This document shows positions 23,109 through 34,619 of a stretch of 64,000 nucleotides of DNA, in pieces (the stretch's first letter is position 1; each line of letters begins with the position of its first letter). The stretch is from contig NC_053042.1 in NCBI RefSeq assembly GCF_003473485.1, forward strand, positions 12,854,501 to 12,918,500, in the 5' to 3' direction. The position numbers and the translations under genes were made by a program. This DNA comes from Medicago truncatula. Its lineage: Eukaryota; Streptophyta; Magnoliopsida; Fabales; Fabaceae. The notes below the pieces were generated by a model. The model saw nothing but the letters and a program-made list of their open reading frames with translations. It had not been told where the DNA came from and made no database searches.

Positions 23109-25476
23109 CTATCTAACAATTGAAACTTTAAACACAAATTTGTCCTTATCAATCAGCTCGAAGAGACAAGTATTTCCAAACTTCACTTTGCAATTTTCCA
23201 CAAAATTTCTCCAACCTTTACCGAATCTACAGCCACGGATACTAGGATAATAATTCACTTTTATGAACCATGATTGTATCCCTATTTTCAACTCCACAAG
23301 ATTTTCATGACATCCTCTTTTCATAAATTCATTTGGTACATCCTGCAAATAAAAAGATAATATTATTTATATATGTACTTCTAATTAACATCTTTGTCTA
23401 TACATATACATAGTAATCAATCCTACCGGGTATAGGCAATTGTTCACATAAATCTTGAATGTGTTATGTTTCATCACCTTATGACCTTCTGAATCTGCAT
23501 AAACACAAAATATTAATTCATGAAACCACAAATTTTAACCTATTTTGCTTGCTTGCATTCATATTAATTTTTCTCTTGTCAAGATTATGATTAGAAGATT
23601 TAAGAATCGCAAATATATTTTTTTATCATAATTAAAATCACATATTTTTTCTACCTAAAAAAATATATCACATTTTTATATAAGATGTATCTACCAAAAA
23701 TGATCTGTAGAGAAAACTAACTAAAACTGCTTCTCAATTTAGGCACTTCATCAAGACATTTTCAGACAAAAAATTGCAACAAACCATTGAATAACTCTTA
23801 AAAAGTAATTATTTCTGTAAAAACAAGTGATTTATTTTTTAAAAATAGAGTAACAGACAAGCCTAAATCTACCAAAAAAAGAGAGAAAAATCACCTGAGA
23901 ATTTTGGTTGGGTGGTGTCAAAATCCATACTCACTTTTCTCTTGCCATTTGTTGTCCTTCGTCGAGCTTGCTTTGGCATTTCATTCTCATATGAACTCTC
24001 ATCACTCGATTCATCACTTGATTCTTCAGTGGCTTCAGCACCTACATCAACTGATTTTATATTGGAATAATTTATTTATAAAGTATTGACACCAAACATA
24101 TCACTAACAATAGAAGTAAAACATGTGGTGCACATAACTTACTGCTGGGTTTAAAGTCATACTTATTAAGTTAACATGCTTTCAAGTAATAGGTGAAATT
24201 GATAAAGCAAATTAACTCATTTTCATGGTAACAATTAAGGATAACCACAAATTTTGACCTTGAATGAAGCATTTGAACAATTACTTTCACCTCATATACA
24301 CACGATATTCACAAAAATTTGAGATAAATATAAGAACTTATTAAATACATATTTCATCTATAAATATAAATAAATCAAATGAAGTAGTTGAACTTGCCTG
24401 AGACTTTTTGCTTGGTTGCATTCATATTTGTCCCTTGAGTTGCATTCATATTATTTAGAATCTCAACACAATCATCATCACTCTCTTCTTCTTGTTTACA
24501 ATGTTTGTAAGAATCTTGATGATCGTTGAATCTCATACTTGAATAGTCAATTTCCAATTTACTGTCATCTAATATAATGACATGAAAATCAGACCCTCCT
24601 TTGTATTGGAAAACTAAAAGATCGCCGCATCTAAGCGACCGCGCAAATTTTTTCCAATTAAGAAGCCAAATATCATTATCACGTAGTACCCAATTCATTT
24701 TGCACTCGGAGTCATTTGGAAATTTTAGAGATATTGGATTTGATACTCCTTTCCAATACTTTTCCACAAAATTTCTTGGAACCATCTGCAATCATATTTT
24801 CAAAAACCACTAAGTTCCAAATAAACAAGGTCTACACACTAACAGATTGATGCAAATTGTGGACAAATACAATAAACATAGAGAAATATTGGCATTGACA
24901 TACCAAAAATTTAGTCCTAACAACCAAACAAATATCCCAACAACACACTGACTTCAAGAAGAAGAAAATACTAAACAGAAAAACAAAACTAAAACATATT
25001 CATGTTTACCCTTTATAAGCTCTATTTTATTCATTCTATTATTTTTCCTTTTAAAGGTTATTATCAACAAATTAAGATTATCCCATACTACTTCGTGTTG
25101 TCTATTTTATTACTCTTGAACTAGATTATCCCATAATCCACCCTCTTTGAGTTTCAGCTATCCAACATACAATAAACCAACAAGACAAGCTTAGGAATGG
25201 AAGTATTGGTAGAGCCACATATTACCAACCTAAACCACAACAAATCTCACAAATTTCACATTCCATTTCACTTAAACCATAAATTCACAGAAAACATCTT
25301 CATGTAATTACCCTTTATAAACCCTCTTTTATTCATGCTATAAAAAATGGAAACAATGAATGAATAGAAATAATGCTTACAAGCTCTTGATCTTGCAACT
25401 CATGAGGTAGAATTGTTAGGCTGAAATGCATTCCCTTAGCTTCACTTCCACGTCCATAGTGTTGTTGAAAAGACAT
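23109..25476 (-). CDS. B3 gene E: two-B3 protein that has lost the middle B3, 313 aa
   Basis: Exons on the minus strand: 25476-25381, 24785-24398, 24050-23895, 23494-23427, 23342-23109 (TAG). They sum to 942 bases and all phases join. Exon 1 is MSFQQHYGRGSEAKGMHF. B3-1 covers about residues 18-115 (MVPRNFVEKYWKGVSNP). The motif DDDCVEIL follows at about 135-142. The acidic/basic exon ends RKVSMDFDTTQPKFS. Next comes the small exon (HKVMKHNTFKIYVNN) and the last B3 (VPNEFMKRG, GWRNFVENCKVKFGNTCLF). Compared with gene D, the two B3-2 exons and one linker are gone from the 23520-23890 interval, which carries a scrambled scrap of exon 2 sequence (GCTTGCATTCATATTAATTT). The frame survived the deletion. 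The donor after exon 2 is GC. Confidence 0.8.
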
Positions 25477-25600
25477 AGTGATACTTTGCTTGGTTTGAAG
25501 ATGAAGATTAAGGGATTTTGTTATAGTTTTTGGTGGTGATCGATAATTATGTTTTGTGAGTCGTACTGTCTGTATGTACTATGTAAAATGAATAATATGT

Positions 25601-25700
25601 CTTGATTTTTACACATTACTTGCTACTGTAACCTAAGCCCCCTAGTTACCCAAAAAAAGATATCTGCACCACTTCTTTATTCATTTCTACAGAAAAATAA
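25601..25700 (-). promoter_or_regulatory. Conserved upstream block shared by genes E, F and J
   Basis: About 100 bases located some 125-225 bases upstream of the gene E start codon. The words TTGATTTTTACA, TAACCTAAGCCCCCTAGTTA and AGATATCTGCACCAC recur in the same order upstream of F (34509-34607) and J (54629-54724). Conservation relative to the surrounding decayed spacer suggests a shared promoter or recent duplication. Confidence 0.5.
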
Positions 25701-26530
25701 GAAAGAAAGAAAAATGGTAAAAACAACATGCACTTTATAGCTAGCATAGCTTTTTTATTTATTACTCATGTATTATTAATATTAATATAAGAAGATTGTA
25801 TCAGATGATCAAAGCCAAAATTAAATTTTTCACATCACCCTCAAAGTAGGAGTGGACAGGCAAAGACATGACTACCCAAAGCTAAGCTACACACGCTAAA
25901 GATAAAGAATTAATAAGGTAAAAAGAAATTATTAAATTATATAATTTCAGCTCATTATTTTGAAAGGATTCCTTGATTAAAGCCTTTTACAAGTTATTGC
26001 CGTTAAGAGCATAACTGTCTGTGTTATCTGAAAAGTATTATGATGCTAAAAATTTTAAGCTAAAAACATCATCCACAACACATCATAGCTTAGATTTTTT
26101 ATTTATTACAAGGGTTAATTATGTTTAAGGTCCCTACAAATAAGCAAGCTTTTAACATTGGTCCTTATTTAAATTTTATTAAATTTTTCATCCCAACATT
26201 TTTATCTGTTTGTAAGTTTGATCCTTGCCGTCAAACTGTGCTGACTAGGCTAACATAATGCTGACCCAAACAAGCCACATAGACATTTCAAGTGACATGA
26301 GTGTCATGTGGTAAATGACATCATATGTATTTGATCCCCATAAAATTGGCAGCATTTAAGTTTAATTCTTACTTAATTTTAATAGTGTTTTTAGTCCATG
26401 TGGTAAATCACATCATCTGTTTTTGGTTCCTATAAAATTGGCAGCATTTGAGTTTTTGTGTGTTGAAGTTGACATGTGATTAAGTTGTTGAAGTTGATGT
26501 CTTAGATAAATTTGCAAGCGAAGGTTAAAA

Positions 26531-26596
26531 GAACGTCGCCGGCGTGAACGAGGTGGTGAAATTTTCACCACCTTGTTCACGTCGGCGGCGCTCTTC
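26531..26596. repeat. Near-perfect 66-base palindrome, GC-rich
   Basis: GAACGTCGCCGGCGTGAACG then AGGTGGTGAAATTTTCACCA then CCTTGTTCACGTCGGCGGCG read nearly the same on both strands, with only a few mismatches. It is far more GC-rich than the surrounding element. It can extrude a cruciform or fold into a single hairpin if transcribed. It sits near the centre of the foldback element. Confidence 0.85.
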
Positions 26597-27075
26597 TAAA
26601 AACTCTTAAATTTTTCAATGATTTTTTTTATACAAGTTTAGAACATTACAAAAGGTTCGTTTACTGAAATTTAGAATTTTTTAACATGAAATAAATTAAA
26701 TATGATTTTTTTTAAAAGACAAAAGTTCAAAATAAAAGTAACAAAAATTTGGACGCAGAAATAAAATTTGAGATAATTTTTTGGAGATGAACTTTACGTA
26801 ATGTTCTTAACACTTGTGCAAAAGATTATTCAAAATCTTAAAAGTTTAAGCTTAATTAAACAAATTTAGATTTAATAGGGACTAAAACTGAGTGCATAAT
26901 TTTTTTATATGGACTAAAATTACTATTAAAATTAAGTAAGGACTAAACTTAAAAGGTTCCAATTTTATAGGGACCGAAAACATATGATGTGATTTACCAC
27001 ATGGCAACCATGTCACTTGAAATGTCCATGTGACATGTCTGGGTGAACATTCTGTTAGTCTAGTCAGCACAGTTT

Positions 27076-28344
27076 TGTTGGAACAAAATGTGTTTCACAA
27101 TGAACCTTATTAAGTTTTGATGATAACAAGGTATTAAAAATTGTCAATTGGTTATTACTAATAATTGTTCAAGTGTACAGGACCAAAGGCTACTCAAGTT
27201 ATTTCAATAGGTCTTGGAAGAACAATGGAATGTAAAAGAAATTCTGAGCATCTGAAGAAAACTGCTCCTGAAGCTGAAGTGCTTCTGAAGTAATGACGTC
27301 ATCAGAAGCAAAAGGTCATCAGAAGCAAAAGTTTTCATCAGAAGCAATATCTTCACCAGAAGCTACGTTTGATCCTTTAATCAAACTGAAGATTCAAAGT
27401 AGCTGATTCTCAATTCAGTCTTATCCAAGAAGAACGAAGAATTGAAAGGGAGGTATCAACGGATATATGGATAGCACTGAGCACTTGTCTCTCGTTAATA
27501 GAGTTGACAAAGTACAAGTGTACAACCACTACCTCCACTACTCTGTTTTCTGTCTACGCTACAAGACAAAACAACAGCCATGCCTGCAGAATTTGTACAC
27601 TCAAGATGGGAATGAATTTGAAGCTTATTCTTCAAAGGACTACACCCAAATCAGGCAAAGGATCACTGGTGGATAATCAAAGGATTTCAAACGACTCTTT
27701 AGACGTGCTGATTATCTCAACGTCTCTTTCACGCCTCTATATAAAGGAGTGAAGACTTGAAGATTAAACAGAGATACATAAGTTCAAAAGCGCCAAAACT
27801 CTGTCAATTTGATTCTAAAAAGCACACTGAATTTCTGCACTGATTTGATACATCTTAGAAATTCAAAGTCTAGAGTCTTTTCTGTATTGTATTGTGAACA
27901 CCACTGATTGTATATCAAGTGTTCAATTCAAACTCAATTCTCTGTATTTTTGTTTGATTAGAAGTCTCTTGCCTGCGTGCTTGAGCATTAGAAGTCTCTT
28001 GCTTAGTGCTTGAGCATTGGAAGACTCTTGCGTGTGTGCTTGAGCATTTTTGTGAAGTCTCATACTTAGAAAGTATTGAGCAGTTGTAATCTTTGTGATT
28101 ATAGTGAAATCTCCTTGGAAGTGCAAGGGGACTGGACTACTTCCGTGTTGTGGAAGGAACCAGGATAACTGCTTGTGTCTTTGTCTTTCTTTTCTCTGCT
28201 CTGTTCTTTTCCGCTGCAATCTGACTCTGATCATTTCATCAGAAGCAATCAAACTGCTTCTGAAGTTTTATCAGAAGAAGTATTTTTTTTTAAGAGAAAA
28301 AGAAAACACAATTCAACCCCCCCTTCTTGTGTTTTTCACCTTCA
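27076..28344 (+). mobile_element. Solo LTR, Copia SIRE/Maximus-like, 1269 bases
   Basis: It begins TGTTGGAACAAAATG and ends TTTTTCACCTTCA (TG..CA), and is flanked by the 5-base target duplication AGTTT (27071-27075 and 28345-28349). Removing it restores the host foldback arm. It contains repeated TCAGAAGCAA/CTTCTGAAG words (27295-27360, 28225-28280), a TATATAAAGG box near 27740, and the tail TTCAACCCCCCCTTCTTGTG typical of SIRE/Maximus LTRs. No internal gag-pol region or second LTR is present. Confidence 0.85.
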
Positions 28345-28476
28345 AGTTTGACGGCAATGACCAAACTTACAAACGAAAACAAAAAAAGTTGGGGATGAAA
28401 AATTTAATAAAATTTAAATAGGAACCAATGTTGGAAGCTCGCTTATTTATAGGGACCTTAAACATAATTAACCCTT

Positions 28477-29234
28477 ATCATAATTAATGATAATATAATA
28501 TCAAGAAATAATAGTTTCATGTTCTAATAGTTTTTTCTCTTCTCTAGTTCTCTTTTGCTACTTCTTGTGTTAAAAATACTAAGTTGCTTGGTTAATATAA
28601 TCCTTTGTATGGACTTTTACCTACCAAAATTAGCACCAGCGAAAATCAAATCTGATACCTTGAGAGGAACAAATTTCAAGATCACAAGCCAACCACTATG
28701 TCAATCTCAAATCATATCAATTTTTATAAATATTTACTTACTGTCATATCAACCTCTATGTAAAAAGAGTTAATATAAGTATTAAAGGATTATTCTAGCG
28801 TTATGGATTATTTTGACTAACGAAATGAACAATTAAATATTTTTTTGAAATTTCGATTATCAAAAAACTATTTTGGCTATTCATTACATATTTAAGGACT
28901 AAATTGACTATTAGTGTCTCAATCAAAGATAGCTAAAAGAGAACATACAAAGATATCTACATTGGTCTCCCTCTAAAGATATTAACGAGGATTAAACGCA
29001 AAACACTACGAGTGTGTATTTATGATAATGAGAAATACACCAATCTCTAACAACAATAATTTGTGTGAAACAAGCAAATGTGTGACAATTACCGTGGAAT
29101 GTGTCAGAAGTGAGTTAGTTCAGATACAATACCTTGCTCGTTAATGTTTTTATGATAACAACACAAAAAACAAATTGTCTAATAACACTGTGTTCAAATG
29201 TGCAAGTAATCCAACTGAAAACCGAAATATCTTA
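28477..29234. other. Intergenic, no gene recognised
   Basis: AT-rich spacer. About 28780-28920 resembles the MITE-like element at 11324 (ATTTTGACTAACGAAATG, TTTAAGGACTAAATTGACTA). No coding or RNA feature is supported. Confidence 0.4.
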
Positions 29235-30640
29235 AACGATGATTACTCTAGATTAAGTACTTAGCAAAGGAATTAAAATTTGATGTTTAGAAATTCACGA
29301 GATTCCCTATAAATATGCTCTTCTAACTTTGAAACTAGTTAAAATTAGACCCCACAATATTTTCTCATTTTAAATGAAAATATTACATTTTCATAAAATC
29401 CGCACATTCAATTCAATAAAAATTAGACCTTTTATTTTCATAAGTATAGATATATAATAACGTACTTAGTTCTTGAGGAGAATGTTTGTAAAACATCAGC
29501 ATTATGAATCTGCGGTGAAATTATGGGATTGCCGCTAACTTTCGCATCAAATGATAGTGAATCAACTCAAGATGATTGGGGAAGAATGTGTAACCTGGTG
29601 CTGTGGTGCTAATGTACTGAGCACGTTGTCTTTATCCATTGAGAACATAGCAAAAGGAGGTCGATGAAATTGATGAAGAACAAAAGGATGGATACAAAAA
29701 TTTAGAGCAAATGGTGATGACAAAAGTGAGATGGGTGAAAATTAAATCACTCTAATGTGCGTTTAAGTGTGCATGACAATATAATTAAATTTTGACTTTA
29801 AAGTTAAATTTTGGTTTTGATACATCAAGCTATGAATGCAAAGGAAAGCACTTTGGTACTCAAAAGAAGTTTTGAAGACTTCTAAAGACTTAGAAGATGA
29901 TCTGAAGAAAGGTCAACAAAAAAGTTAAAGTTCTGATCATAATATGCATCAAGTTTTGAAGACTCTGATGAAAACAAGTGATGACGAAATCAGTCTTTGA
30001 AGGAAGCAAGTTCTGAAGGAACGTGTCAGTAGCTTGGGAGACTCTGACTAGTTTTTTCTTCATCTGAAGGAACATTGCTTTCAAGTTCTTATCGAATTGT
30101 TTGTCTTCTTCTGACCACATGCAAAAACAAACAAAGAATTTCAATGGAAAAGAGAATGTAACAAATCATTCCCAAAGAAGCAAAGGACTCTCTAGTACTA
30201 TGTTATGATTCAAGATAGCACATGAGAAAATACACTTGGCAAAATGTAATTGGTTGAGCTAAATAAACACGTGGCTTGTGATTGTGCATAAATAGGGAAA
30301 AGATGATCACCAAGGGTTATCAAGAAAAATTATGAAGTCTCTACTTCTCTCTTTACTCTTCTTGAGAGTAATGGCTTAGGTCTTTGAACTAAGTCTTCTT
30401 CTATCTTTCTACTAGTTGATTAAGTTGTCAATTTACATTCCATTCAATCACTTTCTCTTGTATTGTGTTTTTCATTGAATTCAATACAAAGTCATTTCAT
30501 CTATTTCATTTCATTCATCAATTACTAAAGGGTCAAATCCTTACATACTATTCAACGACATTATCCATTAAAGACAAAGTTTTTAAATCTGATCAACACT
30601 TCTCAAGGACGAATTTGATGCGCTGACATTCTTCAAACAA
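29235..30640 (+). repeat. Copy 3 of the dispersed repeat with SIRE-like LTR remains
   Basis: Matches the 21860 copy from GATTACTCTAGATTAAGTAC through GAGAACATAGCAAAAGG and continues into LTR-like text with AAGTTTTGAAGACTCTGATG and GAAGGAACATTGCTTTCAAG. It lacks the 5S-bearing insertion of copy 1. A 345-base solo LTR is inserted near its end (30201-30545). Confidence 0.5.
30201..30545 (+). mobile_element. Small solo LTR (TRIM-size), 345 bases
   Basis: Starts TGTTATGATTCAAG, ends CAAATCCTTACA, and is flanked by the perfect 5-base duplication TACTA (30196-30200 and 30546-30550). A TATA-like GCATAAATAGGG lies at about 30284-30295. The paralogous sequence at about 18875 (TAATACTATTCAACGAC) shows the site without the insert, which supports the boundaries. 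No coding capacity. Confidence 0.8.
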
Positions 30641-31147
30641 CAACTATCGATTTGGAAGCTTGCTCAAAAGGTTCCGTTAATTGCTCACAGTCCCCTGAAA
30701 AAAATCTGGAAATGTCCCTCTTGGGATTTAGAAGCTATCGTTAACTTTCGGGACTAAGGAAGCGATCCAATGTTCAAGCCTTAGGAAGTGCGATACTTGA
30801 AACGGGACATAGGAAACGAACCGGCTTGAAGACAAGCATAATGCACAACACATAACATAAGAGACATGGGACACAATGCATTGCCATAACACACTTAAAC
30901 ATTCAAACACAATACATTCAACATTCAGTAATTTATTCCAATATTCAAATAACATAAATTCAAATAACATAAAATTTGCGTGTATTTCATTCGACATTCA
31001 AAAGTTAAAATATTCATACACCTTCAAATTGACAATTGTTGCGGACTTGCGATATACATCATTTATGAGAAAAGTTAGAGAGAGTTAGAAAAATGTCTCC
31101 TTTTTAGGAGAAAAACTTAGGTTTAATTTTTACAATGTCTCCTTTTT
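30641..31147. other. Intergenic, no gene recognised
   Basis: Holds repeated ACATTCAAACA/AATAACATAAATTC words and, at 31096-31145, two copies of ATGTCTCCTTTTTAGG. The 14-base palindrome-like CTCCTTTTTAGGAG also occurs, inverted, near 59680. No gene is supported. Confidence 0.4.
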
Positions 31148-31215
31148 AGGGAAGATGTTGTGCTTCATGTTTATATTTTTGGAGCTGTGGTTACTGAAAT
31201 AATTGTGCTATATAA
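31148..31215 (+). pseudogene. Scrap of a gene-A-type last exon and 3' flank
   Basis: GGGAAGATGTTGTGCTTCAT, GGAGCTGTGGTTACTG and ATAATTGTGCTATA match the end of gene A and its 3' flank (5210-5280: GAAGATGTTGTGCTTAATG, AAGCTGTGGTTACC, ATAATTGTGCTGTA). Only about 70 bases remain, next to the duplicated ATGTCTCC motif. Confidence 0.6.
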
Positions 31216-31369
31216 GTTTCAATGCGAAGGGTAAAATTGTTCCTATTTTCTTTTACTTCAACCATGAGGGAAGAACACAATTTCAAAATAAACCAAGTCT
31301 CACAATTAGAGAAGATTTACATTTTATGTAACACCCCTTAAAATGACAAAACACAAACAAGCAAGTGTC

Positions 31370-31960
31370 TCAAACAATTGAAACCTTGAACACATTATTT
31401 TGCGCATCAATCATCTCAAACAAGCAAGTGTCTTCGGTCTTTACTTTGCATTCTCTCACAAATTCTTGCCAGCCTTTAGTGAACCACCCATAGTCGAGAT
31501 GTTCATCCTAACTCACCTCTACAAACCATGTTCCTTCCCCTAACTTCAACTCCACCGAATTTCCACTAAATATATTATGTCTTTTTAACAGCTCACTTGG
31601 TAGTACAACCAACTGCATATATAAGAACAAATTAAAAAAAAAATTACATTCACAACATAATTAAATACAAGTTAATAACATTTTAAGTAATTAATACCTT
31701 GTCTAATGATGTTACAAAAACCTTGAATTATATTTTCATGAATTGTACACGATAAAAGCTTGAAAAATAAAATTAAGATGAATACTCTTGAGATCATGTG
31801 TTTTTAGGCAGCTGTTTGAAATTTGTTCTAAAAAATTGCCCACATGCATATTCCATATCTTCTTCGGGCATTGTCTCTGACTTCAGCAATTCCCAAAAGA
31901 TTGTAAAAATTTCAAGTTAAAAACGTTTGGAATGGGGGTTTTGTTTCCATCCCAGTTCCA
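31370..31960 (-). pseudogene. 3' half of a gene-G-type B3 gene, with a nonsense codon
   Basis: The last B3 exon (31612-31370) aligns with gene G's last exon (VVLPSELLKRHNIFSGNSVE, GWQEFVRECKVKTEDTCLF) and keeps its length, but TAG at 31510-31508 replaces a tyrosine codon (VS*DEHLD against VSYNEHLD). The preceding small exon (about 31698-31735) is partly deleted, and a linker exon relic follows at about 31808-31935. No B3-1, B3-2 or start exon lies upstream. Confidence 0.75.
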
Positions 31961-32210
31961 CTACACTTCTTTAGAGCATTTCTAAAGTCTTTCTGCTATG
32001 ACAATGTCATGATCAATCATATACCTTTCATTCCCGCATCAAAGTTGAAGTACAAAGTGTTACCTAACAATATTATCTAAGGAGATGAAAAGAATATTAA
32101 TAGGGCTACTTAAAAACAAAATAATATTAAAGCATAAAAGTGTTTTACTAAACATCTAGGGCCCTGAAGAACGAAACAAAGAAATAGTCAACCAAACATA
32201 ACATGAGCGT

Positions 32211-32325
32211 GTGTTTGATTTGCAACACACAAAAACACGTTTGCAGGCTTCCCGATGCGCTCTTGCCGTGATTTCCAGAAGCTCTAAAGACTAACTTCCG
32301 TTTTGCAAAGTTGTATCAAACAAAG
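32211..32325. repeat. Small MITE-like element
   Basis: GTGTGTTTGATTTGCAA at the left is mirrored by TTGTATCAAACAAAGAC at the right. The ends resemble those of the element at 19608-19890. The interior is slightly GC-rich and non-coding. It lies just past the stop codon of gene F. Confidence 0.35.
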
Positions 32326-32335
32326 ACTAAACAGC

Positions 32336-34374
32336 TCATGAGATCTTTGTTACAAATGAAACTTTAAACACACATTTTTTCTCATCAATTAACTCAAACA
32401 AACAAATGTCTCCCTTCTTCAATTTGCATTCTTCCTGAAACTTTCTCCAACCTGCATGAAATCTACTGCCTTGGAGATAATAATTCAATTTTACAAACCA
32501 CGACTTTCCACCAACTTTCAACTCCACAAATTTTCCATGTAAATCTTCATGTTTACTCAAGAACTCATTTGGTACACACTGCAAATATAAACAAAAATAT
32601 TATTTATATATGTAGTTTGATAACATAATCTTATATCTATATATCTGCATATATAATCACCACATTTTACATAAGTAATCATACCGGGTATGATGAATTC
32701 ACAACAAGCTCGAACGTGTTCTGTTTCATTACATTAGGACCTTCTGAATCTGTAGAAACAAGAAATGGTAGTATATCATTTATGTAATATGCATGCTTGT
32801 TAACATTCAATATTAGTAAAAAAAAAAAAACCATTTATTTTATAAAATAAAAAGGAGGCCACCAAATTATTTAGAGACATTTAAATTGAACACTTATTTA
32901 TATTTTATTTTATCTTAACATGTGTCCTTAGGTTAATTGTTAACACTTCTAAATTGAACACTTCTAATTTTTGTTTAAAAATGAAACTTTTAATCTAGAG
33001 AAATAAAAAGGAGAAAATATGTACAAGAGAAATATGAAATTAAAATGGAAATTAGATGAACTCACCTGTGAATTTTTGTTTGCTGGTATCAAAATCCAAA
33101 TTAATTTTTCTCTTTCCTTTCTCTGTCCATCGAGTTTGTGTGGGTATTTCACTCTCATCTAAAGAAATTAGGTGATCAAAATTATGAATAAAAAAAAAAA
33201 ATAGAGGAACAAAAAGTTCATTTAAGCTCAATTTAAAGAAGTTAGAAGAGTACCCGAGAGAACATGGCGGCTGCTAGAAGTTCCAGCAAAGAGTTTTCTC
33301 TTCCCAGTATTATGTTTACAAGACGAAGTCCTTCCTTCATAACCTTGTGAGGGGGTTCAAATTAAAGGAATGGAAAAAATCAATTAATACTAAGCAAATA
33401 ACACAATAACAATAATAAATATACCAAGAAAGCAAGAAAGAAAAAGCTTGCAAAACCTTACCTGAGACATTTTGCTTGGTAGCATTCATATTAAATTTTG
33501 TCTTGTCAATATTTGTCCCATGAGGTGTGGCAGAATTAGTAGCAATATCATTAAGAATCTCAATACAATCATCATCACTCTCTTCAAGTTTACAATGCTT
33601 GTTTGAATCATGGTCATCGTTGTATTGCATACTTGAATAGTCAATTTCCAATTTACTATCATCTAGTATAATGACATAGAAATCGGACCCTCCTTTGTAT
33701 TGGAAAACTAAAAGATCTCCATATCTAAGTGATCGTGCAAATCTTTTCCAATTAAGAAACCAAACATCATCACCAAGTTGTATCCAAAACATTTTGCACT
33801 CATATCCATTTGGAAATTTTAGAGATATTGGATTTGACATTCCTTTCCAATACTTGTCCACAAAATTCCTTGGAACCATCTTCAAGCACATTTTCAAAAA
33901 CCAATGAGTTTCAAATAATAAGGGCAATACAGTAACACATTGATGCAAATTGTATCCTCCAACAATGAATATTCTTTAAATCTATCGACTAAAAGTGATT
34001 TTGAATATGTTGACAATGGTACTGGAAATCTTCAACAAACGGTTGTCGCTATTAAAAAACACAATACTAATAACAGCAGCAACAACAACAATAACACCCA
34101 GAAAATATTAGCCATAAAACACAAACAATAACAAACCTAAAACATCTTGATGTAGAAACAATAACCCTCCTTTATTCATTAAATTCTGACTATTATTTTT
34201 CCTTATAAAAAGATTATTAACTAAATGATAAAAAATGGAAGAAAAAATAAAAGAAGAAGGTGAGTTGAGAATGCTTACAAGGTCATGATCTTGCAACTGA
34301 CGATGTTGAACAGTTAGATAAAAATGCATTCCATGAGCTTCACTCCCACGTCCATAATGTTGATGAAAGGCCAT
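32336..34374 (-). CDS. B3 gene F: two-B3 protein, 334 aa
   Basis: Exons on the minus strand: 34374-34279, 33879-33462, 33343-33254, 33158-33066, 32749-32685, 32578-32336 (TGA); 1005 bases with every phase joining. Exon 1 is MAFHQHYGRGSEAHGMHFY. B3-1 covers about residues 18-115 (MVPRNFVDKYWKGMSNP, YGDLLVFQYKGGSDFYV). The motif SDDDCIEIL follows. Two linker exons are basic (KHNTGKRKLFAG; RWTEKGKRKINLDFDTSKQ). The last B3 covers about 241-330 (VPNEFLSKHEDL, GWRKFQEECKLKKGDICLF). There is no B3-2. The donor after exon 2 is a normal GT (AG|GTAAGG), unlike genes B, C, D, E and J. Its linker exon order differs from gene D, so B3-2 was probably lost or never present in this lineage. Expected nuclear DNA-binding role. 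Confidence 0.82.
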
Positions 34375-34508
34375 GGTACTATTCTTGTTGTGAAGATGAA
34401 GATGAAGAGATTTTGCTGTGGCGTTGTACTTGTAGAATAGTTTTTGGTGGTGATAATTGTGCTTTGTGATTATTACTGTATGGGTATGTATGTAAAATGA
34501 ATAAAATG

Positions 34509-34607
34509 CTTGATTTTTACACATTACTTGCTACCGTAACTTAAGCCCCTAGTTAACCAAAAAAAGATATCTGCACCACTTCTTTATTCATTTCTACAGA
34601 AAAATGG
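34509..34607 (-). promoter_or_regulatory. Conserved upstream block of gene F (shared with E and J)
   Basis: TTGATTTTTACACATTACTT, AACTTAAGCCCCTAGTTAAC and AGATATCTGCACCACTTC are found some 135 bases upstream of the start codon, in the same order and distance as in gene E. Confidence 0.5.
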
Positions 34608-34619
34608 TAAGAAAAGGTT

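Larger units (their letters stand above)
26110..28476. mobile_element. Long foldback element, split by a solo LTR
   Basis: The left end AGGGTTAATTATGTTTAAGG (26110) is mirrored by CCTTAAACATAATTAACCCT (ending 28476). Arms of about 350 bases pair across the element (TTTGATCCTTGCCGTCAAAC at about 26218 with GACGGCAATGACCAAACTTA at 28350; CACATCATCTGTTTTTGG with AAAACATATGATGTG). A 66-base palindrome occupies the middle. The right arm was broken by the LTR at 27076-28344. No transposase is encoded, so it is non-autonomous. Confidence 0.7.

Noticed and set aside
27923..28421. Overlapping frames of about 108 codons on both strands at the LTR end.
   Set aside because: They are within or across the end of the SIRE-like LTR and show no gag or envelope-like features; the LTR boundaries explain the region.
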